Source of the DNA: Nitrospira sp. | Lineage (GTDB): Bacteria > Nitrospirota > Nitrospiria > Nitrospirales > Nitrospiraceae | Length of the DNA: 45,402 nt | Direction: 5' to 3' | Assembly: GCA_024998565.1 (NCBI GenBank) | Contig: JACOEM010000012.1 | Coordinates: 1-45,402, forward strand | In this document: positions 1 to 8,495 of the stretch, piece by piece | How the letters are laid out: every line of letters begins with the position of its first letter | Position numbering within the stretch: position 1 is the first letter of the stretch | Notes under the pieces: generated by a model | Database searches by the model: none | Told to the model about the DNA's origin: nothing | The model's input: only the letters and a program-made list of their open reading frames with translations | Position numbers and translations under genes: made by a program

Positions 1-1054
1 CACAGAGGAGATCTGTCCGCACGGCGTGCTTGCTTTCCGCATATAGTACGTTGTCCGAGACGGAAAATCGGATAAGCATCACCCGTTCCTGCTGCGTCGA
101 CGGTTCCCCATATCTGGTCGCAGGAAACTCAAGGCCTTGTTCGGGTAGTCGTTGATCGAGTTCCACCAGGACGGAGACCGAACCGTGCTCACTGAACTTG
201 ATGGCGTTCGCAAGCAAATTGCTGAGGATCTGTTGCAGCCTTGCCGGGTCGCCGCACAGGCTGCCGGGCACGTCCTCGGCGATCCGTGAAGTCAGCAACA
301 AACCTTTCCGTTGTGCTCGTTCTCCAAAGAGGGCCAGAATACGGTCTAGAAATGTGGGCAAGTCGAAGTCCAGCAATTCAAGCGACAGTTTCCCGGATTC
401 GATTTTGGAGAAGTCCAGAATGTCGTTGATGATGACCATCAAGGCATCGCCCGATGAACGGATCGTCTGAGCGCAGTCAAGCTGTTCGGCGGTAAGGGGC
501 GTGTCCAGCAACCAATCGGTCATGCCCAGGACGCCGTTCATGGGGGTACGGATTTCGTGACTCATGGTGGCGAGAAATTCGGATTTGAGTCGGGCGCCCT
601 CAATCGCGGCATCGCGGGCTTGCGTGAGCGTGGCCTGGCTCTCCCGAAGTTCCTGGAGCACCTGGTCGGCGCGCACCATATAACGAATCCTGTGGGTCAG
701 CAGCATCGCATTCAGTGGTTTGACGATAAAATCGGTCGCGCCGGCATCGTAGGCCTTCGTAATCGATTCAAAATCGTCCAGTCCGGTCATGATAAGAATG
801 GGGGTATGTTCGCCGCCAGGCAGCCGGCGTAATGCCGCGCAGGTGGCGAACCCGTCCATCCCGGGCATCATGACGTCCAGCAGCACCACGTCCGGCGGAC
901 ACTTCTGGAAAAGTTCGCAGGTTTCAATTCCGTTTTGAGCCTCCTCGACGACCCACCCGGCTTGCTCCAGCGCCTCCCGGGCGAACATACGGATGATGAT
1001 ATCGTCGTCCGTAATCAGTGCATAGGGTGCTCGTCCTGGTGTCAGCGGGTTCAT
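1..1054 (-). CDS. Receiver-first histidine kinase (partial, 3' end beyond window)
   Basis: The frame is open from an ATG at 1054 to the left edge, giving 351 visible residues. Residues about 10-125 form a receiver domain with the acidic pair near D16-D18, phospho-acceptor D60 in LLDVMMPGMDG and K112 in FIVKPL. A short coiled linker follows. The HisKA dimerisation domain carries H166 in [10 protein letters not shown], and an ATPase N-box (QILSNLLANAIKF) lies near 275-287. No membrane segment is seen, so it is probably cytosolic. The start ATG overlaps the stop of the upstream hybrid kinase gene (ATGA), which indicates translational coupling. The place where a G1 box (DTGIGI) is expected reads SDNVLYAE, so ATP binding may be altered; the rest of the domain is off the edge. 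The domain calls are secure. The signal sensed is unknown. Confidence 0.85.
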   Translation of the reverse strand, partial: MNPLTPGRAPYALITDDDIIIRMFAREALEQAGWVVEEAQNGIETCELFQKCPPDVVLLDVMMPGMDGFATCAALRRLPGGEHTPILIMTGLDDFESITKAYDAGATDFIVKPLNAMLLTHRIRYMVRADQVLQELRESQATLTQARDAAIEGARLKSEFLATMSHEIRTPMNGVLGMTDWLLDTPLTAEQLDCAQTIRSSGDALMVIINDILDFSKIESGKLSLELLDFDLPTFLDRILALFGERAQRKGLLLTSRIAEDVPGSLCGDPARLQQILSNLLANAIKFSEHGSVSVLVELDQRLPEQGLEFPATRYGEPSTQQERVMLIRFSVSDNVLYAESKHAVRTDLLC

Positions 1055-4000
1055 GTCTGCTTCTCCTTGGCGATCTCATTTCGAAAGACGGTACAAGCGG
1101 CGCGATAGTCGGATTCCAACTGGGCAAACATCTGGTCGGCATCGACGAGATGTTTTCTGTTCCCCATGGTTTCGAGCTCTTTGCAGCAGGCGGCCACCGC
1201 AATGGCGCCGAGTTGCGCGCTGCTAGATTTGAGGCGATGCGCGATTGCTTCCAGGGCCATCGGGTCGTTGGCGCGGATGGCGTCACGTAGTGCGTCCACG
1301 CTTTCTCGCGAATTGTCGAGATACTTGCGAAGCACGGAGGCCAGCACGTCCGGCCGGTTGGGACGTTGCAACGCACGGATGCCCTCCAGGGCCTTGAGGT
1401 CCATGCCTGGCGATGCAGTTGGGGGGTCCGCTGCCGGCTCAGTCGTGGGTTGAGGGGGCACGGATTGAGTTCCGGGAGCTGTCGCGTTCGGCTGTGCGGC
1501 CTGCGCGGGAGGCTCATGGTGACTCAGCCATTTACGGACGATTCCCTGCAACTGCATCTGGGTGAATGGTTTGCTCAGATAATCGTCCATGCCGGCGGCG
1601 AGGCAGTGTTCGCGGTCTCCCTGCATGGCATGCGCCGTCAAGGCAATGATGGGTAGTCGACGCCGACCGGAGACTGTTTCGCGACGGCGAATTTCTCCGG
1701 TGGCCGTGAGCCCGTCCATTTCAGGCATCTGGCAGTCCATCAGCACGATGTCGAACTGGTTGCGTTCGGCGGCCGTGATGGCCTGCCGGCCGTTTTCCGC
1801 CACCTCGACTTCATAGCCCAGTTGCTCCAACATGCCGACGGCCACTTCGCGATTGACGGGACTGTCTTCGGCCAGCAGAATGCGCCCGCTCTGTTTGGGG
1901 CTCGGTGCTGCTGCTCCCGCTTCAGTTACCTGGGGGCAGGGAATGTCGCTCGTTTGTCTGGGCGAGACGAGGGGATCTGCCCATTGCGCATACGGCGCGA
2001 GCTTCGTTGAGAGTCCGGATCCCAGGGGTTGCAGATCGAAGCGGGTCGTAAACGCGAAGGTCGAGCCGCTTCCCGGTGTGCTTTCCACGGTGATGGTCCC
2101 ACCCATGAGGCCGACCAGCTGCTTGGCAATAGAGAGGCCCAGTCCGGTCCCGCCGTATCGTCGGGTAGTCGACCCGTCCGCCTGAGAGAAGGCGTCGAAG
2201 ATGCGTGATTTGGCGGCCGGCGGAATGCCGATGCCGGTGTCGGTCACGGCGAAGCGCAGCAGGGCCTGGGTGGTGGTTCCTTCTACATACTCGGCGTTCA
2301 ACGAGACGCCCCCAGTTTCGGTGAATTTCATCGCGTTGCTCAGCAGATTCATGAGGATCTGGCGGAACCGAACCGGGTCGCCCTTGAGGTAGCGCGGGAC
2401 CGCGTCGGCGATGTGTTGAGAAAGGCGAAGCTGTTTCCGGCGGGCCGCTTCACCGAACAACTCGATCGATTCCTCGAGCACCGGGAGCAGGTCGAAGTCG
2501 ACGCATTCCAAATCGAGTTTCCCGGCTTCGATTTTTGAAAAGTCCAGAATGTCGTTGATGATGGCCAGCAGCGTTCTTCCGGATCGATGCACGGTCGATG
2601 CGAGATGGCGTTGTTTGTCCGTCAGCGCACTGTTGAGCAGCAGTTCGGTTGTGCCCAATACTCCGTTCATGGGAGTGCGGATTTCGTGACTCATATTGGC
2701 CAGAAACTCGCTCTTCGCTTTGCTGGCGGCCTCTGCGGCTTCCTTCGCGGCACGGAGCTCCTGCTCAGCCTGTTTACGGTCGGTGGTATCGATGTGGATG
2801 CCGACCATGCGCGCGGTTACGCCATAAACATCTCGAATCAGACTGCCGCGAGACAGGATCCATCGATAAGAGCCGTCTCGATGTCGAAGACGATGTTCAA
2901 GTTCGAACTGGGATCGTTGGCCATCCAGACAGGTCTGGATGGTTTCCTGCACGAATGGTTGGTCGTCAGGATGGATCCGCGTCCGCCACTCGTCGAAGTT
3001 ATTGGGGAGCGTGGTGTCGTCATAGCCGAGCTGGTTCTTCCATTGCGGAGAGAAATAGATCACGCCTGTGGTGAGGTTCCAGTCCCAGATCCCGATGTGC
3101 GAGCCCTGCACGGTCATCGTCAACCGTGCTTCGCTCGTGCGCAAGGCCTCTTCCGCCTCTTTTCGTTCTGAAATATCCACCACGAAGGCGGTGAAGGTAT
3201 AGGCATTCTCGATACGGAGCGGGGTAATGGCCAGCTCGACCGGGAACTCTGTGCCGTCGCGTCGCAGCGCCGTGATCTCGATTCGTTTGTTCAAGATCGG
3301 GCCGTCACCGGTCTTGAGGAACTGCTCAAGCCCGCGTTGGTGGGCCTCGCGGTGCGCATGCGGAATGATGGTGTCTGTCATCGCACGGCCGAGGGCCTCC
3401 TGGCGGGTCCAGCCGAAGATCTGCTCGGCCTGCGTATTCCAGCCGATGATAAGGCCTCGCTCGTCCATCCCAATCACCGCGCTTAGTGCGGTGTCGATGA
3501 TCAATCTCGTCCGGCCTTCGCTCTTGCGCAGCGCTCCTTCTGCGTGAAGACGTTCGACGGCTTCGAGCGCCAGGGATACCAGAGAGGCGATCGCATGGCC
3601 GAACTGCTGTTCCTCCAGCATCCAGGGGCGGGGTGGGCCGATATGCTCGTTGCAGAGCACCCCGACGAGTTTGCCATTAAAGCGAATTGGAATGTCCAGC
3701 ATGGCGCCGATTCCGAGGGGCTCGAGATAGCTGGCGGTGAACTCACGGGTGCGAGGGTCGCATCTGGCATCCGAGGCATCGATCACGCGCTCGGAAAGAA
3801 GTTCCCGGAAGTATTCGGGAAAGTCGGCCGATTGGAGCTCAGTTCCCGAGGAGTGGCTGTTCTTCGACGATTCATAGAGATCCTTGCATCGGATTGAGTC
3901 GTGGCCTTCACTCAAGATCCAGATGCTGGTTCGGCTCACTCCGAGGGTCATCGCCGTCGCGCGGGTAATTTCCTGCAACGCCGGTTCCAGAACGCCGCTC

Positions 4001-4683
4001 TGAATGATGCTGTTGCGTGTCAGCTCAAGGAGGGTGCTCTGTTGTCGCCGAAGCAAACTCTCCGTATGACGACGGATGTCCTCCGCCTGTTTGCGGTCCG
4101 TAATGTCGCGAAACACGAGCACGGCTCCAGCCGAGCGGTTCTCCTGGACGATTGGTGCCAAGACACACGACACCGGAAACGAGCGCCCGGTGGTCGAGGT
4201 CAGCAGCCCGTCATCGGTCCGGAACGAGCCTCCCTGGGCAGTATCATCCAGCAGAATCTGGGTGAAGATCGGTTCCGTAAGCTTCGTGCCGTAGGACAAG
4301 GAGATCATGTCGTGTAGCCGGCGACCGACGACCTCTTTTTCGGTCAGACCCCACAGCCGTTCGCCCTCGGGATTCAGCAGCACGATGTTCCAGTGCCCAT
4401 CGACGACGCAGAGCCCGTCTCCGATGGAGCGGAGGACCGTCTGCAATTTGTCCCGTTCCACGGCGAGCTGGCTTTCGGACGTGCGGCGGAGTTGCTCGTT
4501 CAACTCCTGCATTTCGCGCGACGACAGGGCGATGGAGCGCTCCAGCAGTTCGCGTCCCTGATCCGACTCCAGGTAACTCTGGCTGACCCGTTCGAGGAGC
4601 TGTTGCCAGCACTCGAGCGAGGACGGCGCGGTTGCATCGTCCAGCCCCAGGCGGTTCAGCTGTCGTTTGAGCAACGGATGCAT
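1051..4683 (-). CDS. Large cytosolic hybrid histidine kinase (PAS-GAF-PAS-PAS-HisKA-HATPase-REC-Hpt)
   Basis: This 1210-residue protein has no signal peptide or membrane helix. The order is a coiled N-terminus, a PAS domain (about 75-200), a GAF domain (about 225-375), two further PAS domains (about 390-510 and 515-640, the latter with a PAC-like HPDD motif), then HisKA with the phospho-accepting His near 665. The ATPase domain has DTGIGIP near 817 and the GTGLGLSI box. A receiver domain follows with Asp near 982 (MDCQMPEMDG), and a C-terminal Hpt domain with His near 1148 (AHRLKSSSAQLG). All phosphorelay residues are present, so an intramolecular His-Asp-His relay is expected. It begins 5 nt after the FIST gene stop with no clear Shine-Dalgarno, and it overlaps the next kinase gene by 4 nt. 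The ligand cannot be read from sequence. Confidence 0.93.
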   Translation of the reverse strand: MHPLLKRQLNRLGLDDATAPSSLECWQQLLERVSQSYLESDQGRELLERSIALSSREMQELNEQLRRTSESQLAVERDKLQTVLRSIGDGLCVVDGHWNIVLLNPEGERLWGLTEKEVVGRRLHDMISLSYGTKLTEPIFTQILLDDTAQGGSFRTDDGLLTSTTGRSFPVSCVLAPIVQENRSAGAVLVFRDITDRKQAEDIRRHTESLLRRQQSTLLELTRNSIIQSGVLEPALQEITRATAMTLGVSRTSIWILSEGHDSIRCKDLYESSKNSHSSGTELQSADFPEYFRELLSERVIDASDARCDPRTREFTASYLEPLGIGAMLDIPIRFNGKLVGVLCNEHIGPPRPWMLEEQQFGHAIASLVSLALEAVERLHAEGALRKSEGRTRLIIDTALSAVIGMDERGLIIGWNTQAEQIFGWTRQEALGRAMTDTIIPHAHREAHQRGLEQFLKTGDGPILNKRIEITALRRDGTEFPVELAITPLRIENAYTFTAFVVDISERKEAEEALRTSEARLTMTVQGSHIGIWDWNLTTGVIYFSPQWKNQLGYDDTTLPNNFDEWRTRIHPDDQPFVQETIQTCLDGQRSQFELEHRLRHRDGSYRWILSRGSLIRDVYGVTARMVGIHIDTTDRKQAEQELRAAKEAAEAASKAKSEFLANMSHEIRTPMNGVLGTTELLLNSALTDKQRHLASTVHRSGRTLLAIINDILDFSKIEAGKLDLECVDFDLLPVLEESIELFGEAARRKQLRLSQHIADAVPRYLKGDPVRFRQILMNLLSNAMKFTETGGVSLNAEYVEGTTTQALLRFAVTDTGIGIPPAAKSRIFDAFSQADGSTTRRYGGTGLGLSIAKQLVGLMGGTITVESTPGSGSTFAFTTRFDLQPLGSGLSTKLAPYAQWADPLVSPRQTSDIPCPQVTEAGAAAPSPKQSGRILLAEDSPVNREVAVGMLEQLGYEVEVAENGRQAITAAERNQFDIVLMDCQMPEMDGLTATGEIRRRETVSGRRRLPIIALTAHAMQGDREHCLAAGMDDYLSKPFTQMQLQGIVRKWLSHHEPPAQAAQPNATAPGTQSVPPQPTTEPAADPPTASPGMDLKALEGIRALQRPNRPDVLASVLRKYLDNSRESVDALRDAIRANDPMALEAIAHRLKSSSAQLGAIAVAACCKELETMGNRKHLVDADQMFAQLESDYRAACTVFRNEIAKEKQT

Positions 4684-4688
4684 AGATC

Positions 4689-5837
4689 TTAGTGCTCGGT
4701 AATGGTCGTGAGCGTCATGGTTTGGTTATGCAGATCGCAGGCGCCGCTCTTGTAGGGCGAGATTTCGCCATAGGAGTAAAAGCCGATTTGCTGGCTGCCT
4801 TTCGGCAGAATCTCTAGTGTGGCTTCGATTTCCTCTTCGGTCCGCTCGCCAAGCACCAGGCGCCGGCCGACACAGCTGATGGCGATGGAGAGCGTCGGCG
4901 AATCGGAGTGTGAACCGTTGTGGTGATCGAACGTGAGCGTGGCGGCTTCGGATGCGCCCTGAATCAGCCGATCGAAATTCGCGCGCATCAGCTGCGCGAA
5001 GACCCCTTCGGGAATGTCTCCGGCAAACGTCATGGATTGGGTGGCTTCGTCCACGGCCAGAATGGTGCGGACCAGGACTTTTCCCTCCGCTTGGGAGGTT
5101 CTGATTGCGAGAGGGAACAGGAGTCCAGTGGCGGGCAAGCCGGTGGCGCGATCTCCCAGATACTCTTTGTAGAGTTGCAGTGCGGGACGGCCGTCTAGCT
5201 CGTAGAGAATGTTGCCGGTGGATTTGGTGACCAGCCGTTCCGGGCCGAATTTATCCCAGCCACCCTTTGAGCCATGTCCGAGCCGGACGTGGTCGCCATA
5301 AAATCCGACGGCCGTCACGTAGCCGCTTTGGGGCGTGCGATCTTTCAATACCCATGTTCGTTTGAAGTGAGTCCCATCGCCCGCCAGCCCGCCCGTGACG
5401 ACAACAGCCTCTCCCAGCGTGTCATTCAGCCCTTTCACGAGTTCGCTGCCATTGACATTGAGGCCGTCGGAGAGGACCAGGACGCCTCGGAGCGAGGGTT
5501 GTTTGAGCTGTGTGGCGATTGCGCGTCCGGCGGCGTACGAATCGTTTGGGGAGTGTACTGCTGCGTGGGCCGTGCGGATCGGGGTGTGGTCGAAGCGCAC
5601 GGCGGCGACGGCTATGCTGTCATCGGAAATTTCGCCTCCGTGAATTTCGCCTGCCGTCGAACAGCCCATCACGTGACTCCGGGGACAGGCGTCGACCACT
5701 TCGCGGATGCGATGGGGAGCGTCGATCAAGTCAGGAGCCCCGAAGAGCAGGACGAGGGTTCCTTCCGAATCCAATGCGGAGAGCGACGCCGGAGAGAAGG
5801 AGTCGCCGGATTTGATCGAGGATGTAGTGACATGCAT
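4689..5837 (-). CDS. FIST domain signal-sensing protein
   Basis: This 382-residue protein matches the FIST_N/FIST_C layout. The N-terminal half carries the typical segment with MGCSTAGEI (about 58-66) and later a GGLAGDG motif. The C-terminal half carries ALQLYKEYLG and ends with a GFYSYGEISP motif, a signature of FIST_C. FIST proteins are predicted intracellular sensors of small ligands, often encoded with histidine kinases, chemoreceptors or cyclic-di-GMP enzymes. Here the gene lies between two histidine kinase genes, 14 nt after one and 5 nt before the next. It probably feeds a signal into that phosphorelay. The start ATG is preceded by AAGGAG at good spacing. No signal peptide is visible. 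The ligand is unknown. Confidence 0.9.
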   Translation of the reverse strand: MHVTTSSIKSGDSFSPASLSALDSEGTLVLLFGAPDLIDAPHRIREVVDACPRSHVMGCSTAGEIHGGEISDDSIAVAAVRFDHTPIRTAHAAVHSPNDSYAAGRAIATQLKQPSLRGVLVLSDGLNVNGSELVKGLNDTLGEAVVVTGGLAGDGTHFKRTWVLKDRTPQSGYVTAVGFYGDHVRLGHGSKGGWDKFGPERLVTKSTGNILYELDGRPALQLYKEYLGDRATGLPATGLLFPLAIRTSQAEGKVLVRTILAVDEATQSMTFAGDIPEGVFAQLMRANFDRLIQGASEAATLTFDHHNGSHSDSPTLSIAISCVGRRLVLGERTEEEIEATLEILPKGSQQIGFYSYGEISPYKSGACDLHNQTMTLTTITEH

Positions 5838-5851
5838 GGGGGGATCTCCTT

Positions 5852-7603
5852 CTAGTTGCCCGGTTTCTGCCGTGTGGCCGTCGTGAGGGTGGTCTCATCG
5901 GAGCGGTGCGGCTGCGACGCCGTATCGGATGAGCTGTTCCTGTCAAGGGAGAGCGTGAACCAGAAGGTCGTGCCTTGTCCGGGTGTGCTGGTGAGGCCGA
6001 GTCGTCCACCCATCATGCCGACCAGTTGCTTCACGATGGCGAGCCCGAGTCCGGTTCCGCCGTATTTTCTCGTCATCGATCCGTCCGCCTGCGAGAAGGA
6101 ATCGAAAATCTTTTCCTGAGCATGCAGCGGAATGCCGATGCCCGTATCGGTTACCTCAATGCGGACCTCTCTCGGATCACCGTCGTCCGGGCGCACGGAG
6201 ACCGCCACATTTCCCCTCTCGGTGAATTTGAGGGCGTTGCCGACCAGGTTGGTCAGAATCTGGCGGAGCCGGTGCGGATCGCCGTGGACCATGTCGGGAA
6301 TGTCCGGTGCAATGGTGACGCTCAGCGCCAGTCCCTTTTTTTGAGCCTGCTCGTGATAGAGCCCGATGGTTTCGGTGAGTAGCTGGCGGAGACCGAAGGG
6401 GATGTATTCCAAGACCAGGCGGCCGGCTTCGATCTTGGAGAAATCCAGAATGTCATTGATGATGTGCAACAGATTGGTGCCCGAATTGTGCACGGTGTCG
6501 GCGTATCGGCGTTGTTTGTCGTTCAGCGGGGTCGTCAGGAGGAGTTCGGTCATCCCGAGGACGCCGTTCATGGGGGTTCGAATTTCATGGCTCATGTTGG
6601 CCAGGAATTGGGACTTGGCCAGGCTGGCAGTCTCGGCGGCCTCCTTCGCGCGACGGAGGCGTTCTTCCTGCTGCTTTCGCTCGGAAATGTCCTGCACGAA
6701 GATGGTGAACTGCTGCGTCCCACCGACGGCCAGACAGCTCATGGCGATTTCCACGGGAAAACTTCTCCCCTGAGAAGTGTGGCCCAGCATTTCACTGCGC
6801 CGGTTGAGAATGGCTCCGGGGACTAACCCCGTGTACGGTGTAAGGGGGGCGGATCCGGTTGCGGGGGCTGAGGCGGATACGTAGGTGGTCAGGGGCTTTC
6901 CGATCGCCTCGGTTCGCGGGACGTCAAACATCAACTCAGCCTGGGTGTTCCATCCGTTGATGGTCCCCGTGGCATCCGTCGTGATGACGGCGTCGAGGGC
7001 GGTTTCGATGATCATGCGAGTTCTGGCCTCGCTTTCCCGGACCTCGTCTTGTGCGAGTTCATTGACCCGCCAGAAGTAGAGCAGAGCCGCACATTGGGCG
7101 AGGATGAAACCGCCATGGATCAAGGCCCAGGTCCAGGGGTGTGTTTGCCCGCCCGTATGGCCGTACACCATGTCGGGCATGAGCGTGCCCACCACTCCGT
7201 GATCGAGGATGATAAATTGGAGCCCGACGAGAAACGGAAGCCAATCCTGGTACAACACAATCACAGACATCATCACGAAGAAATGAAAGTGCAGTTCGGT
7301 TTGGCCCCCAGCGAGGTGAACGAGGAGGGCCGAGGCGGTCATCAGTCCGCAGGTGGCAATGGCAGACTGGAGGCGACGGCAGACAACCGATAGCCGTGCG
7401 GCGACGGCGATACCTGCGAGCAGCGCTCCCCCTCCGAGATAGAGGCTGGGACTTGCTCCCATGTAGGCACCGAACATCGGCACTCCCGGCACGTGGAGCC
7501 AGAGGATCGAAAGAATGCCCCGGTGACGGGAGTTCCAGGCCGGTTCGGCCAGAGCCTCTCCCTTCGGCAGGCCTGCCAGAAGATCCATAAACAAAGAGCC
7601 CAT
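5852..7603 (-). CDS. Membrane-bound sensor histidine kinase with PAS domain
   Basis: The protein has 583 residues. The first ~185 contain about five to six hydrophobic helices with an HFHFF motif near residue 112, a multi-helix membrane sensor region of a type seen in kinases and chemoreceptors; I cannot name a defined family. A PAS domain follows (about 195-315), then HisKA with His near 338 ([10 protein letters not shown]) and HATPase with DTGIGIP near 487 and GTGLGLAI. There is no receiver domain, so its partner must be elsewhere. The receiver domains of the two downstream kinases are the obvious candidates. It is the first gene of the operon running toward position 1. No good Shine-Dalgarno precedes ATG 7603 or the in-frame ATG at 7588, so the start is uncertain by five codons. 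Confidence 0.9.
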   Translation of the reverse strand: MGSLFMDLLAGLPKGEALAEPAWNSRHRGILSILWLHVPGVPMFGAYMGASPSLYLGGGALLAGIAVAARLSVVCRRLQSAIATCGLMTASALLVHLAGGQTELHFHFFVMMSVIVLYQDWLPFLVGLQFIILDHGVVGTLMPDMVYGHTGGQTHPWTWALIHGGFILAQCAALLYFWRVNELAQDEVRESEARTRMIIETALDAVITTDATGTINGWNTQAELMFDVPRTEAIGKPLTTYVSASAPATGSAPLTPYTGLVPGAILNRRSEMLGHTSQGRSFPVEIAMSCLAVGGTQQFTIFVQDISERKQQEERLRRAKEAAETASLAKSQFLANMSHEIRTPMNGVLGMTELLLTTPLNDKQRRYADTVHNSGTNLLHIINDILDFSKIEAGRLVLEYIPFGLRQLLTETIGLYHEQAQKKGLALSVTIAPDIPDMVHGDPHRLRQILTNLVGNALKFTERGNVAVSVRPDDGDPREVRIEVTDTGIGIPLHAQEKIFDSFSQADGSMTRKYGGTGLGLAIVKQLVGMMGGRLGLTSTPGQGTTFWFTLSLDRNSSSDTASQPHRSDETTLTTATRQKPGN

Positions 7604-7708
7604 GAGTTTCAGTCAGTTGTGGCGATTCGCCTGACCGCGCTCCGTTGCGCAGTCGTAGGTCTTGACACGCCTGTATCGGCAGAAATCAACCGAAACTAAA
7701 GAGAAAAT

Positions 7709-7730
7709 AGGTGCAGGAAAGGTGCAGGAA
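7709..7730. repeat. Perfect 11-bp tandem direct repeat
   Basis: AGGTGCAGGAA occurs twice back to back in the 193-bp gap upstream of the membrane kinase gene. One helical turn of spacing is compatible with a direct-repeat regulator site, for example for a response regulator, but no protein can be assigned. I saw no convincing promoter hexamers in this gap. Confidence 0.5.
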
Positions 7731-7796
7731 TCAACAGGAGAGGCCGGCTATAGGCATGCCGGGCAGTGACGGATGCAAGCCTAATGAGACGGGGGA

Positions 7797-8495
7797 TTAG
7801 TGATGGTGATGACGGCATTCCGGACTATGGACATGGGTCGGCTCCTGGGGGGGCGGGGTCAGTTGCCCCGGGAGCACGATCCGTCCGGCTTCGTGCTGTT
7901 TGGTCAAATGCTCGGCGATTTCGGGGTGGAATGTTTTCACGTACCCGATCATGCCGTTCAGGAAGCGGCGTGATTGAAAGTCCTGGCCGGAAAATTCTGT
8001 CAGAATCGCGACTGCGCGATCGAGAATTTCCGGAGCTGATCCGGCATCGCTGACCTGTTGGGGCTGTTGTTTGACGAACGTGTCGTATTCCTTCTTGAGT
8101 CGTTCCGCAAACACCGGCATCGGGGCCGACGGCACATGAAGGGGGCTCAAGGTCCGACGAAGGGCTTGGATGGCGGCAAAGACTTCGGCATCCTGGCCGT
8201 CTCGCCGGTCGTGGAAATAGCCGAAGGTGACGACCTCGATGAGGTTGAACAGCGCGGCCGCCTTTTCGCCTCCCGCCACACTCAGTTGCCGGTAGAGCTC
8301 CCGCCGGACCGGGGCGAACTGCTCGCCCAGCCGCTTCTGCTGATAGTCGCTCCCGGTGTCGAGATAGTCGCAGTCGGGAGGACAGGAGATTCTCGTCAGT
8401 CGATGTTCCCCGCAGCATTGGCTGCAGATCAAACCGGTGAGGGCGGGACAGGAACGTTTGCCCTTGCGTTGCTTGCAGTAGACACATCGGCTCAT
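7797..8495 (-). CDS. Conserved cysteine-rich zinc-binding-like protein, function unknown
   Basis: The protein has 232 residues and I do not recognise its function. The N-terminal ~45 residues carry at least eight cysteines: CVYC, a single Cys, CSQCC, then CPPDC. They read as a treble-clef or zinc-ribbon-like knuckle. The middle (about 50-200) is predicted mostly helical and soluble. The C-terminus ends with HVHSPECRHHHH, a second possible metal-binding tail. There is no signal peptide. The start ATG overlaps the stop of the NHL-repeat gene (ATGA), so the two are probably cotranscribed and translationally coupled. Zinc or nickel binding is inferred from residues only. Confidence 0.8.
   Translation of the reverse strand: MSRCVYCKQRKGKRSCPALTGLICSQCCGEHRLTRISCPPDCDYLDTGSDYQQKRLGEQFAPVRRELYRQLSVAGGEKAAALFNLIEVVTFGYFHDRRDGQDAEVFAAIQALRRTLSPLHVPSAPMPVFAERLKKEYDTFVKQQPQQVSDAGSAPEILDRAVAILTEFSGQDFQSRRFLNGMIGYVKTFHPEIAEHLTKQHEAGRIVLPGQLTPPPQEPTHVHSPECRHHHH

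Noticed and set aside
924-1517. Long open frames antisense to the kinase, FIST, citrate lyase, aconitase and isocitrate dehydrogenase genes
   Set aside because: They are shadows of G+C-rich coding sequence; products have no known motifs and are Arg/Pro/Ser-rich.
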